This document shows, in pieces, positions 47,624 to 55,665 of a stretch of 64,000 nt of DNA. The position numbers and the translations under genes are program-made. Under the pieces are notes generated by a model, which was not told the DNA's origin, made no database searches, and saw only the letters and a list, made by a program, of their open reading frames with translations. Source of the stretch: CAZDRI01 sp964508055 (lineage in GTDB: Bacteria > Pseudomonadota > Gammaproteobacteria > PS1 > Pseudothioglobaceae); the NCBI GenBank assembly GCA_964508055.1, contig CAZDRI010000006.1, positions 7,623 to 71,622 of the forward strand, given 5' to 3'. How positions within the stretch are numbered: position 1 is the stretch's first letter; each line of letters opens with the position of its first letter.

Positions 47624-48486
47624 TGTACAATGGATTTAGTAATATTATCTAACAAAATAAAGTAATGATTTTCACTAGAAGGTATATTTCTGCCTAAAGG
47701 ATCAACAGAAAAGTATTTAAGATTTAAATCTTCTTTTATTATATTGACTTCTTTTATTTTTACTTCTGGGTTTCCTAATAAACATTTAGGTTTTAATTTT
47801 TTTATTTGGCTTCTTATATTGATAATCTTTTTAGCACTTAGCTTGCTATGATGGTGGTTATGTTCATCAGAGTCCTCAATAATTAATACATTATTTATAT
47901 TGTAATTTTTTTCAAAATATTGATAAGCATCATGAAAAGTAGCTATGGAAATATTTTTATGCTTTTTAAATATAGATTTAAATTCTAAATTTAGTTTATG
48001 TATAGTTTTTTTAAAGAGCTTAAAATTATTAAGATATATATTTTTATTTTTTAGATTAATTTCAATTAATTTATTTTTAATAATATTAGCAATTTCAATA
48101 GCATTTGTTTTTAAATCAAGCCATATATGCCAATCTCTCCTATCAGAGTCTGCCCTTAATTTATAAAATATAAGATTTTCATTATCACCTATTGCAATAC
48201 TTGGAACGATGGAGATTATTTTTTTTATACTAGTTTCAAATTTTGGATGAATATAAATAAGCAAATCAGCTTTAGATGCTTTTTTTATTTGTGATATTTT
48301 AAAATTAAATTCATGTGCTGATTGTTTATTAGTTAATAATAATTCAGGCTTGCCAATACCTTGCATAAGAAAAGATGTAATTGAATGTAGAGGCTTTATA
48401 GATACTAAAACATTAGGAGATGAATAAACGGTAGTGGAACTTAAAAGGATTAATAAACAAATTAAATATATTTGTGTTATTTTCAT
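47608..48486 (-). CDS. znuA: ZnuA-like zinc ABC transporter substrate-binding protein
   Basis: A 292-residue periplasmic protein of the cluster A-I metal-binding family. A signal segment (about 1-22) is followed by VSIKPLHSITSFLMQGIG (about 28-45) with a family histidine, then SAHEFNFKISQIKKASKADL with the second. FHDAYQYFEKNYNI (about 184-197) supplies the third. A short DEHNHHHSK cluster sits unusually late, at about 205-213, rather than in the usual His-rich loop between the first two ligands. No permease or ATPase (znuB/znuC) is adjacent. Confidence 0.85.
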   Translation of the reverse strand: MKITQIYLICLLILLSSTTVYSSPNVLVSIKPLHSITSFLMQGIGKPELLLTNKQSAHEFNFKISQIKKASKADLLIYIHPKFETSIKKIISIVPSIAIGDNENLIFYKLRADSDRRDWHIWLDLKTNAIEIANIIKNKLIEINLKNKNIYLNNFKLFKKTIHKLNLEFKSIFKKHKNISIATFHDAYQYFEKNYNINNVLIIEDSDEHNHHHSKLSAKKIINIRSQIKKLKPKCLLGNPEVKIKEVNIIKEDLNLKYFSVDPLGRNIPSSENHYFILLDNITKSIVQCMTD

Positions 48487-48737
48487 TTCAAGGCTTTTTC
48501 TATAAGGCTATTTATTTTTTTAATTTCATTGGTATTATTTTCTTGTAATAAATCTTTAGTTAATTTCAAACAAGCCATAATCATAATTTTTGACCTATCA
48601 TCTATTTTACGATATTGAGATTTGACTCCTCTTATAGCATTATTGATTCTATTTACAGCTTCATCAATAATAATAATTTCATCTTCTTGACACACTAAGT
48701 CTATGTCTTCATTAAATATATTAACTGTTTTTTTCAT
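48483..48737 (-). CDS. zapA: Cell division protein ZapA
   Basis: An 84-residue protein with a small N-terminal beta segment (VNIFNEDIDLVCQEDE) and two long helices, the ZapA pattern. ZapA bundles FtsZ filaments at midcell. The conserved KIMIMACLKLTKDLL helix region is visible. It overlaps its upstream partner and the downstream znuA-like gene by 4 bases each, so all are translationally linked. The 6S RNA gene that often follows zapA in gammaproteobacteria is not here. Confidence 0.85.
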   Translation of the reverse strand: MKKTVNIFNEDIDLVCQEDEIIIIDEAVNRINNAIRGVKSQYRKIDDRSKIMIMACLKLTKDLLQENNTNEIKKINSLIEKALK

Positions 48738-48934
48738 GAACTGTATTCTATTATTTTATTTGATAATTCTTTAATTTTAGTTTTAGCTTTTTCTATTTTA
48801 TTTAATTGTTCAGTATAAGATTTTTTTAAATAAGTGTTTTGTTTATATAAACTTTTATTCTCAAGCTGTAGGTTTCTATACTTTTCAATAAGAGCATTAG
48901 TTTGGTTTTTTAGTAATTCTAAATCTTTAGACAT
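48734..48934 (-). CDS. Small coiled-coil, ZapB-like protein upstream of zapA
   Basis: A 66-residue protein predicted to be a single coiled coil (leucine and isoleucine at heptad spacing throughout, for example LELLKNQTNALIEKYRNLQL). Gammaproteobacteria commonly carry such a short ZapB-like gene directly before zapA, matching a family described as TIGR02449. A role in division is likely from context, but residue-level similarity to E. coli ZapB is limited. The 4-base overlap with zapA supports co-translation. Confidence 0.75.
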   Translation of the reverse strand: MSKDLELLKNQTNALIEKYRNLQLENKSLYKQNTYLKKSYTEQLNKIEKAKTKIKELSNKIIEYSS

Positions 48935-48981
48935 AAACAGTTATAATTTAAATAATTTTAAAATTCAATAATATACCAATA

Positions 48982-49560
48982 ATGAGCAAAAATTTTAGAG
49001 CTTTTACCTTAAAATCTAATAAAAGATTAAAAATAATTAAACTACAAATTGGTGTTGCAGAAACATCCTCAACAGGCATGGAGCCAAAAAAAGATAGTAT
49101 TATAACATTTTGGGCAGTGTGGGATACAGCAGCAACCCAATCTTGTATATCTGAAAATGTGGTAAAAAAACTTGAATTAGAACCAGTTAGTAGTATCAAT
49201 ATTCATACTGGTAATGGGATTTCACAAAAACCAACTTATATTGTTGACATTTTTTTACCAAATAATATTAGAGTAACGCCAGTTCAAGTTACTGAAATTA
49301 AAGCTAATACTTACATAGGGTTTGATTTAATAATTGGTATGGATATTATTAGTCAGGGAGATATGAGCATATCAAATGTTAATGGAGAGACTATGTTTTC
49401 TTTTAGAGTTCCTGCACTTGGAGCTATAGATTTTGTTGAGCAATTTAAAAAAGAAAATAAGAAAATATCAAAAACCAACATTATTGCTGCTGGTCGTAAT
49501 CAATTTTGTCCATGTGGTAGTGGCAAGAAATATAAAAATTGCTGTGGAAAAATAAATTAA
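48982..49560 (+). CDS. Retropepsin-like aspartic protease fused to a SEC-C zinc motif
   Basis: A 192-residue soluble protein. Residues about 20-145 form a retropepsin-like fold with the active-site segment WAVWDTAATQSCIS (DTAA at 48-51) and the later flap-side signature FDLIIGMDIIS (114-124). Such folds act as dimers. Residues 173-190 are a complete SEC-C motif (CPCGSGKKYKNCC), the zinc-binding tail of SecA that contacts SecB and ribosomes. DTAA in place of DTGA is a conservative change. Its stop overlaps the glycosyltransferase start by one base (TAATG). Substrate unknown. Confidence 0.8.
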   Translation: MSKNFRAFTLKSNKRLKIIKLQIGVAETSSTGMEPKKDSIITFWAVWDTAATQSCISENVVKKLELEPVSSINIHTGNGISQKPTYIVDIFLPNNIRVTPVQVTEIKANTYIGFDLIIGMDIISQGDMSISNVNGETMFSFRVPALGAIDFVEQFKKENKKISKTNIIAAGRNQFCPCGSGKKYKNCCGKIN

Positions 49561-50978
49561 TGCCTTTTCTACTAACATTAATTTTATCAACTACTTTTTT
49601 AATATTTCATTTATGGCTGGCTCCTTTATTTGCTTTAAGTGTTGATGAAGCACATTATGCTTTATATGCAAAAAACTTAGCTTTAAGTTATTTTGACCAC
49701 CCACCATTAGTTGGTTGGTTACAATATATTGCATTATTTTTTGGTGATGATGAGTTTAGTTTAAGAATTATCCCAATAGTATTATTTTGGCTGTCTTCTA
49801 TACTGTTATATTCACTAACAAGGCAAATATATCCAAACCATTCTCAATATGTTGCTTTCATTGCAGTTTTGTTATTGCATTTATGTGCTCTTATTCATAT
49901 AACAAGTATTGCCATGCTCCCAGAAACTCCACTTTTATTTTTTGGTATATTAGCAATGAAGTTTTCACATAATGCTATATATAATAAAAAAATAAAAGAT
50001 TGGTTTTTTTTAGCTATTGTTTTAGGTTTGGCAGGCCTTAGTAAATACAGTGCTTTTTTATATGCAATATCAATAATACTGTTAATTTTTTATTATAAAA
50101 AATATAAAATACTTATATCTATAAAGCCTTATTTAGCTACCATTGTTACCCTTATTATAATAAGTCCAGTTTTATATTGGAATTATGAGCACAATTGGAT
50201 TTCGTTTAATTACCAATTAAATCACGGTTTACAAGATTTGAATAGTTGGAACTTGCTAACATTTATAAAGGCTCAATTATTACAATTAGCAGTGTATGGT
50301 CCTATTATTTATATAGGAGGTATTTTGGCAATTATTTGGTCTTTTAGTTCTAAAGAAAATAAATTTTTCGTCATCTGGTCTTTACCAGGGTTAATATTCT
50401 TTGCTATTGCAAGTGGGTATAGTATGCCACTTGCACATTGGACTATGTTTGTTTGGGTTAGTTTGCTGCCTTTGATAGCAGTATATTTTTTTAAAATCAT
50501 CAAATCAACAATAGGTAAATATTTTATTACTATATCTTCTATATATTCCTTAGTATTAATTTGTGCAATTTATATTGTAGTTTTAGATTATTTACCATTT
50601 AATTTTAAGCCCCATCCACTTAGAGATTTAGTTGGATGGAAACAATCTGCTTTAATAGCTGAAAAACTAAGAAAATCATATGCAGAGCAATATAATGTAG
50701 ATAATTCTCAGTTATTCGTTGAAAACTGGAGTTACGGCTCTAGGATAGCATGGTATGCGTATCCACAAAAAGTTCACATTCTTGATACAAGGTTTGATCA
50801 GTTCGATTTATGGAATAAGCCCAATAATTCTAAAGCAGGGATTCTAATAAGTTTAGAAAAAGTTGATAAAAAGCATAATGATTTTAAAAATTGTATAAAT
50901 ATTGATAGATATTTAGCTTATAGTCCTAAGCAAAGAATATTGCTTAATACTTTTTATTTTTACTGGTGCGAAAAATGA
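49560..50978 (+). CDS. GT39-family membrane glycosyltransferase (PMT/ArnT-like)
   Basis: A 472-residue polytopic protein with about ten hydrophobic helices in the first 360 residues and a soluble C-terminal part. After the first helix comes SVDEAHYALYAKNL (about 25-38) and then YFDHPPLVGWLQ (about 43-54), the classic acid-containing loop of dolichyl/undecaprenyl-phosphate sugar transferases. Such enzymes move sugars from a lipid carrier to lipid A or other periplasmic acceptors. I start at the ATG that overlaps the upstream stop codon (TAATG). The PAP2 gene follows with an ATGA overlap. Confidence 0.88.
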   Translation: MPFLLTLILSTTFLIFHLWLAPLFALSVDEAHYALYAKNLALSYFDHPPLVGWLQYIALFFGDDEFSLRIIPIVLFWLSSILLYSLTRQIYPNHSQYVAFIAVLLLHLCALIHITSIAMLPETPLLFFGILAMKFSHNAIYNKKIKDWFFLAIVLGLAGLSKYSAFLYAISIILLIFYYKKYKILISIKPYLATIVTLIIISPVLYWNYEHNWISFNYQLNHGLQDLNSWNLLTFIKAQLLQLAVYGPIIYIGGILAIIWSFSSKENKFFVIWSLPGLIFFAIASGYSMPLAHWTMFVWVSLLPLIAVYFFKIIKSTIGKYFITISSIYSLVLICAIYIVVLDYLPFNFKPHPLRDLVGWKQSALIAEKLRKSYAEQYNVDNSQLFVENWSYGSRIAWYAYPQKVHILDTRFDQFDLWNKPNNSKAGILISLEKVDKKHNDFKNCINIDRYLAYSPKQRILLNTFYFYWCEK

Positions 50979-51736
50979 TTAATAAAAATATAAATAAATT
51001 AGATATTTGGATATTACCGATATTTTTTGCTTTGCTTATGTTTGCACTTTGGTATACAGATAATAATGCTTTTATATTTTTTATTATCAATGCATTGGCA
51101 ATATATAACTTAAATGATTTCTGGGAATATATTACTGTCTTAGGAGATGCTCTAATATTATTAAGTTTTTTAGCATTTTTTCTTAAGAGATTTTTCCCCT
51201 GGGTTGTTACTGGGTTAATTGCAGCTATTATCTCAGCTACAGTAGTTCAATTAATGAAACATGGTTTGGATATTGATAGACCTTTTTCTATTTTAGATAA
51301 ATCTGACTTATATATTATAGGAAATCCTTTATCACATAAATCCTTCCCTTCTGGGCATACAGCATCTATTTTTGTTTTTTCCACAGTTATTTTTTTATTG
51401 GCTAAAAGCAAGATAATTTCAGCACTAACATTATTATTAGCAATTATTGTTGGTTTTTCTAGAGTGGTAATAGGAGCACATTGGCCATTGGATATATTAG
51501 CAGGCGCAATTATTGGATGGTTGTCGGTATATATTGCAATATTAATTACATCTAAGATTAAAAAAATTAACAAAATTTTTCATTTGATTATTATTTTATT
51601 TATATTAGCAGCAAGCATTTCATTATTTTTTATTAGAACTGACTATGAAAATACTTATTTAATGCAAATATTTATAGCTACATTTACTACAATTACCGCT
51701 TTTTATAATTTGATTACTTTTCACAAACAAAAATAG
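50975..51736 (+). CDS. PAP2-family membrane phosphatase
   Basis: A 253-residue protein with about six to seven membrane helices. The three PAP2 signatures are present: KHGLDIDRPF (with Arg, about 92-101), PSGHT (about 124-128) and SRVVIGAHWPLDILAGA (about 165-181). Members remove phosphate from undecaprenyl pyrophosphate or lipid A. The start overlaps the glycosyltransferase stop (ATGA), so the two are co-translated. The last 23 bases overlap the convergent cmoB gene. Together the pair suggests recycling of a lipid carrier after glycan transfer. Confidence 0.9.
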   Translation: MINKNINKLDIWILPIFFALLMFALWYTDNNAFIFFIINALAIYNLNDFWEYITVLGDALILLSFLAFFLKRFFPWVVTGLIAAIISATVVQLMKHGLDIDRPFSILDKSDLYIIGNPLSHKSFPSGHTASIFVFSTVIFLLAKSKIISALTLLLAIIVGFSRVVIGAHWPLDILAGAIIGWLSVYIAILITSKIKKINKIFHLIIILFILAASISLFFIRTDYENTYLMQIFIATFTTITAFYNLITFHKQK

Positions 51737-52646
51737 CTCTAACAGGAGCAGGGTAGTTTTCAATAGTTAAGTTAATATCATCTTTATTAAGAAAATCTGC
51801 TAATGATTCAGGATTTTCGCTTAACCATTCAGTTTTTCTTTGTTCATCATCCGCCACTTTAGTTGTGTCAATTAATTTGATTTTTTTAAAACCAACTTTT
51901 TTTAACCAGATCTTAACTGTACTAACAGAAGGTATAAACCAAACATTAGTCATTTTTGCGTATCTATCTTTTGGAGTTAAAGCATAAGATTCTTCACAAT
52001 CTATAATTAGCGTTTCTAAAATTAACTCACCGCCTTTAATAAGCATTTTTTTTAACTTTATTAAATGCTCAATTGGTGATTTTTGATGATATAAAAGCCC
52101 CATAGAAAATACTGTATCAAAAATTGGGGCATCTGTTAATTCTTCTAATCTTAAAGCATATAAATTAATATTAGGTTCTTTTTTGATTAAAGACTTAATA
52201 GCAATAAATTGATAGTTAAACAATAAAAAAGGCTCTATGCCAATAACTTTTTTTGCCCCGTATAATGCCATAAGAAAACAAAAATATCCGTTTGAACAGC
52301 CTACATCTAAAACAAGCTTATCTTTTAAAGGTTTTATATTTGATATTAATCTTTGCCATTTTAAATATCCTTGCCACTCGCTTTCTACTTTTAAGTCTGC
52401 TATTTTGAAAGGACCTTTTCTCCACGGTCTAAATTTTTTTAAATTTTTTTTAAGAATACTTGAATTTTTAATATCAGCATTGATATCAATATAGTAGTCA
52501 GTTAGCTTTAACTCACCTTTATTAAAAGTTTTAATTTTTTTTATAGCAGATTCCCATTTCGGGATGTTTTTATTTTTTCTTGCAAAAACAGCCTTGTTTT
52601 TTTTATCTAAATCGCTAGTAAAATCAAAAATATTATTAATTATCAT
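51714..52646 (-). CDS. cmoB: tRNA U34 carboxymethyltransferase
   Basis: A 310-residue enzyme that transfers the carboxymethyl group of carboxy-SAM to 5-hydroxyuridine at tRNA position 34. Near-diagnostic blocks are PWRKGPF (about 92-98), LVLDVGCSNGYFCFLM (about 129-144), FDTVFSMGLLYHQKSPIEHL (about 197-216) and a C-terminal YPAPVRAIFV. All align with E. coli CmoB by pattern. The carboxy-SAM synthase CmoA, often next door, is not in the window. It is convergent with the PAP2 gene. Confidence 0.95.
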   Translation of the reverse strand: MIINNIFDFTSDLDKKNKAVFARKNKNIPKWESAIKKIKTFNKGELKLTDYYIDINADIKNSSILKKNLKKFRPWRKGPFKIADLKVESEWQGYLKWQRLISNIKPLKDKLVLDVGCSNGYFCFLMALYGAKKVIGIEPFLLFNYQFIAIKSLIKKEPNINLYALRLEELTDAPIFDTVFSMGLLYHQKSPIEHLIKLKKMLIKGGELILETLIIDCEESYALTPKDRYAKMTNVWFIPSVSTVKIWLKKVGFKKIKLIDTTKVADDEQRKTEWLSENPESLADFLNKDDINLTIENYPAPVRAIFVCEK

Positions 52647-52761
52647 TTTAAAAGTTAAACTTTGCTTATAGTTTTGTTAAAAAATCATAAAGTTGCATTA
52701 AAGTAGTATATGAGTATAAAATGCAACTTATTATAGTTATATATTTTATTTGGAGATAAAA

Positions 52762-53169
52762 ATGCATAAATTCTTTACAATTTTGTTATTAAGCTTATCC
52801 TTTATGTTTGTTGAGGTGTCATTTGCAGGAGGAGATGATAAAGACAAAGGACCAGTTGAAACATTAGATAATATTAAAAAATCTGCCCCAGTAACTTCTA
52901 AAAAAGTATCAACTAAAGTTAAGGAAGAAGCTAAGCCTATGACTATGAAGCCTGTTTCAAAGGAGTCTAAAGTATTAGATAGTGCTTCTAAAAAAGCAGT
53001 AGATACGGTTGCAAGTTCTAAAGCTAAAAAAGTATCAACTACCCCTGAATTTATTAAAGACACTCCTTTAGAAAAAATTTATGAAACTTGCGAAGATATT
53101 TATGATGGAGAATCTGGAGTTTTAAGATATACTTGTGCCATTATCTTAACAACATTTGCTGTATTATAA
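52762..53169 (+). CDS. Small secreted lysine-rich protein of unknown function
   Basis: A 135-residue protein with a clear signal peptide (about 1-22, hydrophobic core then SFAGG). The mature part is low-complexity: Lys, Ser, Thr and Val dominate residues 25-100, and the segment KKVSTK/KKVSTT recurs. The C-terminus (about 105-135) has two cysteines, CEDIYDGESGVLRYTC, and a hydrophobic end. I start it at the ATG preceded by GGAG at eight-base spacing; a frame from 52750 merely reads through that site. I recognise no family. A strong bidirectional terminator follows. Confidence 0.7.
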   Translation: MHKFFTILLLSLSFMFVEVSFAGGDDKDKGPVETLDNIKKSAPVTSKKVSTKVKEEAKPMTMKPVSKESKVLDSASKKAVDTVASSKAKKVSTTPEFIKDTPLEKIYETCEDIYDGESGVLRYTCAIILTTFAVL

Positions 53170-53197
53170 ATAAAGTTGATAAAGCCAGTCATATAAA

Positions 53198-53231
53198 TAA
53201 AAAGCCTTGTTATTTAACAAGGCTTTTTTTA
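53198..53231. terminator. Bidirectional Rho-independent terminator
   Basis: A perfect 11-bp stem, AAAGCCTTGTT (53201-53211) with AACAAGGCTTT (53216-53226), closes a 4-base loop. T-runs on both sides give poly-U on either strand. It ends the secreted-protein gene on the plus strand and pyrH-frr on the minus strand. Confidence 0.88.
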
Positions 53232-53251
53232 TATTTACTATAAATTAAAAA

Positions 53252-53809
53252 TCAAATTTCTAACAAACTTTTTTCTTTATCAGCTAATTTAGCATCAATA
53301 ATTTTTATATGTGAATCAGTCATATTTTGAATATTACTTTCACCAGCTCGTGCTTCATCTTCAGATATTTTTTTTCCATTTTGTAAGTCTTTAATATCAG
53401 AATTTGCCTCGCGTCTTATATTACGAATGGCTACCTTACTGTGTTCGGCTTCATCTCTTACCACTTTGATTAACTCTTTTCGTCTTTCTTCTGTAAGTGG
53501 AGGAAGAGGCACTCTTATAACATCTCCAACAGAACTGGGATTAAGTCCAAGCTCTGAAGTCATAATAGCTTTTTCAATTACTGCTACCATTTCTTTTTCC
53601 CAAGGAGATATTTTTAGTGTTCTAGCATCTTCAGCAACTATATTTGCAACCTGTGCAATAGGAACTTGAGAATCGTAATATTCTACTACTATTTGGTCTA
53701 ATAGACTTGGATGCGCACGACCTGCACGAATTTTAGAAAAAACAACATTTAGTGCCTCAACACTTTTGTCCATTCTTTCAGAACTATCATTATAAATTTC
53801 ATCTAACAT
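53252..53809 (-). CDS. frr: Ribosome recycling factor
   Basis: A 185-residue protein that splits post-termination ribosomes with EF-G. It opens with a helix containing KIRAGRAHPSLLD (about 27-39) and continues through the family's PVIGDVIRVPLPPLTEERR-type block, here GDVIRVPLPPLTEERRKEL (about 99-117). Length is exact for the family. It follows pyrH by 2 bases. Confidence 0.97.
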   Translation of the reverse strand: MLDEIYNDSSERMDKSVEALNVVFSKIRAGRAHPSLLDQIVVEYYDSQVPIAQVANIVAEDARTLKISPWEKEMVAVIEKAIMTSELGLNPSSVGDVIRVPLPPLTEERRKELIKVVRDEAEHSKVAIRNIRREANSDIKDLQNGKKISEDEARAGESNIQNMTDSHIKIIDAKLADKEKSLLEI

Positions 53810-53811
53810 TT

Positions 53812-54528
53812 TTATTCTCCAATAAAACTACCTAATTTTTCACCCTGTAGAATACGAGGAAGTATACCACCATCCCCTAACATACTAAATACATATATTG
53901 GCATTTTATGTTCTCTACAAAGTTGAAAAGCAGCCATATCCATTATTTTCAAGTTTTTTTTAATAGCTTTATCAAAAGAAAGTTTATTATATTTTTTTGC
54001 ATTAGGATTCTTCATCGGGTCTTCAGAATATATGCCATCTACTTTAGTTGCTTTAAAAACAATATCAGCTTTAATTTCAATAGCTCTTAAAACTGCTGCT
54101 GTGTCAGTGGTAAAACAAGGGCTGCCAGTGCCAGCAGAAAATATCATTACTTTGCCTTTAGTTAAATTTTGTTTTGCTAAGTTATGATTAAAATTTGCAC
54201 ATACTCCTCCTCCTATATCAAAACCAGACATAACTTCACTAGCGATATTATTACGCTTACAAACATCTTGAATGGCTAGGGCATTCATAACAGTTGCTAA
54301 CATCCCCATATGGTCGGCAGTTACTCTATTTATTCCTGCTTTAGCTAATTTAGCACCTCTAAATAAATTGCCTCCACCGATGACTATAGCTATTTCAACA
54401 CCTAAATCTTTTACTGATTTTATTATGCTAACTACATCATCTAGTATTTTTGGCTCAATACCAAAGCTACTATCACCTGCTAAAACCTCCCCACTAAGTT
54501 TCAGTAAAATACGCTTATATTTTGTCAT
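53812..54528 (-). CDS. pyrH: Uridylate kinase
   Basis: A 238-residue hexameric UMP kinase. Seen are LLKLSGEVLAG (about 8-18), IAIVIGGGNLFRG (about 45-57), ADHMGMLATVMNALAI (about 71-86), and GTGSPCFTTDTAAVLRA (about 132-148). It precedes frr, its usual partner. In many relatives rpsB and tsf lie directly upstream; here they are 22 kb away on the other strand, and a repeat element sits upstream of pyrH instead. Confidence 0.97.
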   Translation of the reverse strand: MTKYKRILLKLSGEVLAGDSSFGIEPKILDDVVSIIKSVKDLGVEIAIVIGGGNLFRGAKLAKAGINRVTADHMGMLATVMNALAIQDVCKRNNIASEVMSGFDIGGGVCANFNHNLAKQNLTKGKVMIFSAGTGSPCFTTDTAAVLRAIEIKADIVFKATKVDGIYSEDPMKNPNAKKYNKLSFDKAIKKNLKIMDMAAFQLCREHKMPIYVFSMLGDGGILPRILQGEKLGSFIGE

Positions 54529-54580
54529 TATTAATAATCTTGTTTAGAAAAGTAAATTTGTAATTTTATCTTAATAAAGA

Positions 54581-54895
54581 AAGAGTGTTGCAAAATGTAA
54601 AAAACACATCCGCTCGTTCCCAAGCTCCTGCTTTCCGCTCGTTCCCAAGCTCCTGCTTGGGAATGCATATACGGCTGATAATTTTCAAATTCCCAGTACA
54701 TCCGCTCGTTCCCAAGCTCCTGCTTGGGAATGCATATACGGCTGATAATTTTCAAATTCCCAGTACATCCGCTCGTTCCCAAGCTTCTGCTTGGGAATGC
54801 ATACTTGCTTGTAAAAGCATAACTAAACAACACGCTCCCAAGCAGGAGCTTGGGAGCGAGAGCACAATGTGCTTTTTACATTTTGCAACACTCTT
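54581..54895. mobile_element. 315-bp MITE-like element with 29-bp inverted ends
   Basis: The ends are inverted copies of a 29-base sequence: AAGAGTGTTGCAAAATGTAA-start at 54581-54609 and its complement at 54867-54895, differing at one position. There is no coding capacity inside, only palindrome-bearing repeats. I see no clear target-site duplication. A cargo-free relative with the same ends lies at 62661-62702, which supports mobility or at least dispersal. It sits between pyrH and rpe, both on the minus strand. Confidence 0.65.
54610..54803. repeat. 67-bp tandem repeats carrying a REP-like palindrome
   Basis: Units start at 54635, 54702 and 54769, so the period is exactly 67 bases, with a 25-base truncated unit before them (54610-54634). 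The third unit stops after about 35 bases. Each opens with CCGCTCGTTCCCAAGC, TCCT and GCTTGGGAA, a 9-bp stem with 4-base loop. One inverted copy of the palindrome follows at 54833-54858 (CGCTCCCAAGC ... GCTTGGGAGCG). Similar GC-rich REP-type palindromes are scattered in many proteobacterial genomes. The GC content is far above the local average. Confidence 0.85.
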
Positions 54896-54973
54896 AACAC
54901 TTATTAATATCTGCATAATTATAGTTAATATTCAATATAACCATTATTTCTGCATATAAAGTAGTGTATTTTA

Positions 54974-55645
54974 TTAAACTTCAGCTAGCTCACTACGCAT
55001 AGCGTCAATGGTTTTTTTATAATCTTTAGTGCCAAATATAGCCGAACCTGCAACAAAAGTATCAGCACCTGCTGCTGCTATTTCACGAATATTATCAACC
55101 TTTACCCCGCCGTCAATTTCTAAGCGAATATCAAGATTTTTATCATCAATTGCTTTACGCACAGCTTTTAATTTTTCTAAAGTATATGGGATAAAAGACT
55201 GCCCGCCAAAGCCCGGATTAACAGACATTAAAAGCACCATATCTAAGTCTTCTAACACATGGTCTAAATAACTAAGAGGTGTTGCTGGGTTAAAAACCAG
55301 TCCTGCTTTACAGCCATTTTCTTTAATTAAAGCTACAGTTCTGTCAATATGCTCACTTGCTTCTGGATGAAAAGTAATATAATCAGCCCCAGCTTTACAA
55401 AAGTCAGGGATTATCCTATCAACTGGTTTAACCATTAAGTGCGCATCAATAGGAGCCTTAACTCCATGATTTCTTAGTGCCTCACATACTAAAGGGCCAA
55501 TAGTTAAATTAGGCACATAATGATTATCCATAACATCAAAATGAACTATATCTGCTCCTGCAGTTAAAACATTATCAACTTCCTCACCAAGTTTTGCAAA
55601 GTCCGCTGATAAAATAGACGGAGCAATAAAATTGCTTTGTTTCAT
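54974..55645 (-). CDS. rpe: Ribulose-phosphate 3-epimerase
   Basis: A 223-residue TIM-barrel enzyme interconverting ribulose 5-phosphate and xylulose 5-phosphate. Seen are APSILSADFAKLGEEV (about 8-23), VHFDVMDNHYVPNLTIGP (about 34-51), LMSVNPGFGGQSFIP (about 139-153) and the phosphate-binding IDGGV segment followed by GADTFVAGSAIFG. It lies 20 bases after gpmI on the same strand. Confidence 0.96.
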   Translation of the reverse strand: MKQSNFIAPSILSADFAKLGEEVDNVLTAGADIVHFDVMDNHYVPNLTIGPLVCEALRNHGVKAPIDAHLMVKPVDRIIPDFCKAGADYITFHPEASEHIDRTVALIKENGCKAGLVFNPATPLSYLDHVLEDLDMVLLMSVNPGFGGQSFIPYTLEKLKAVRKAIDDKNLDIRLEIDGGVKVDNIREIAAAGADTFVAGSAIFGTKDYKKTIDAMRSELAEV

Positions 55646-55665
55646 ATTAATCTCCTATATTAAAT

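Noticed and set aside
54585..54959. Open frame across the repeat element
   Set aside because: The translation is just the 67-base repeats read through (recurring SQAPA-like text) and has no start context; the element is non-coding.
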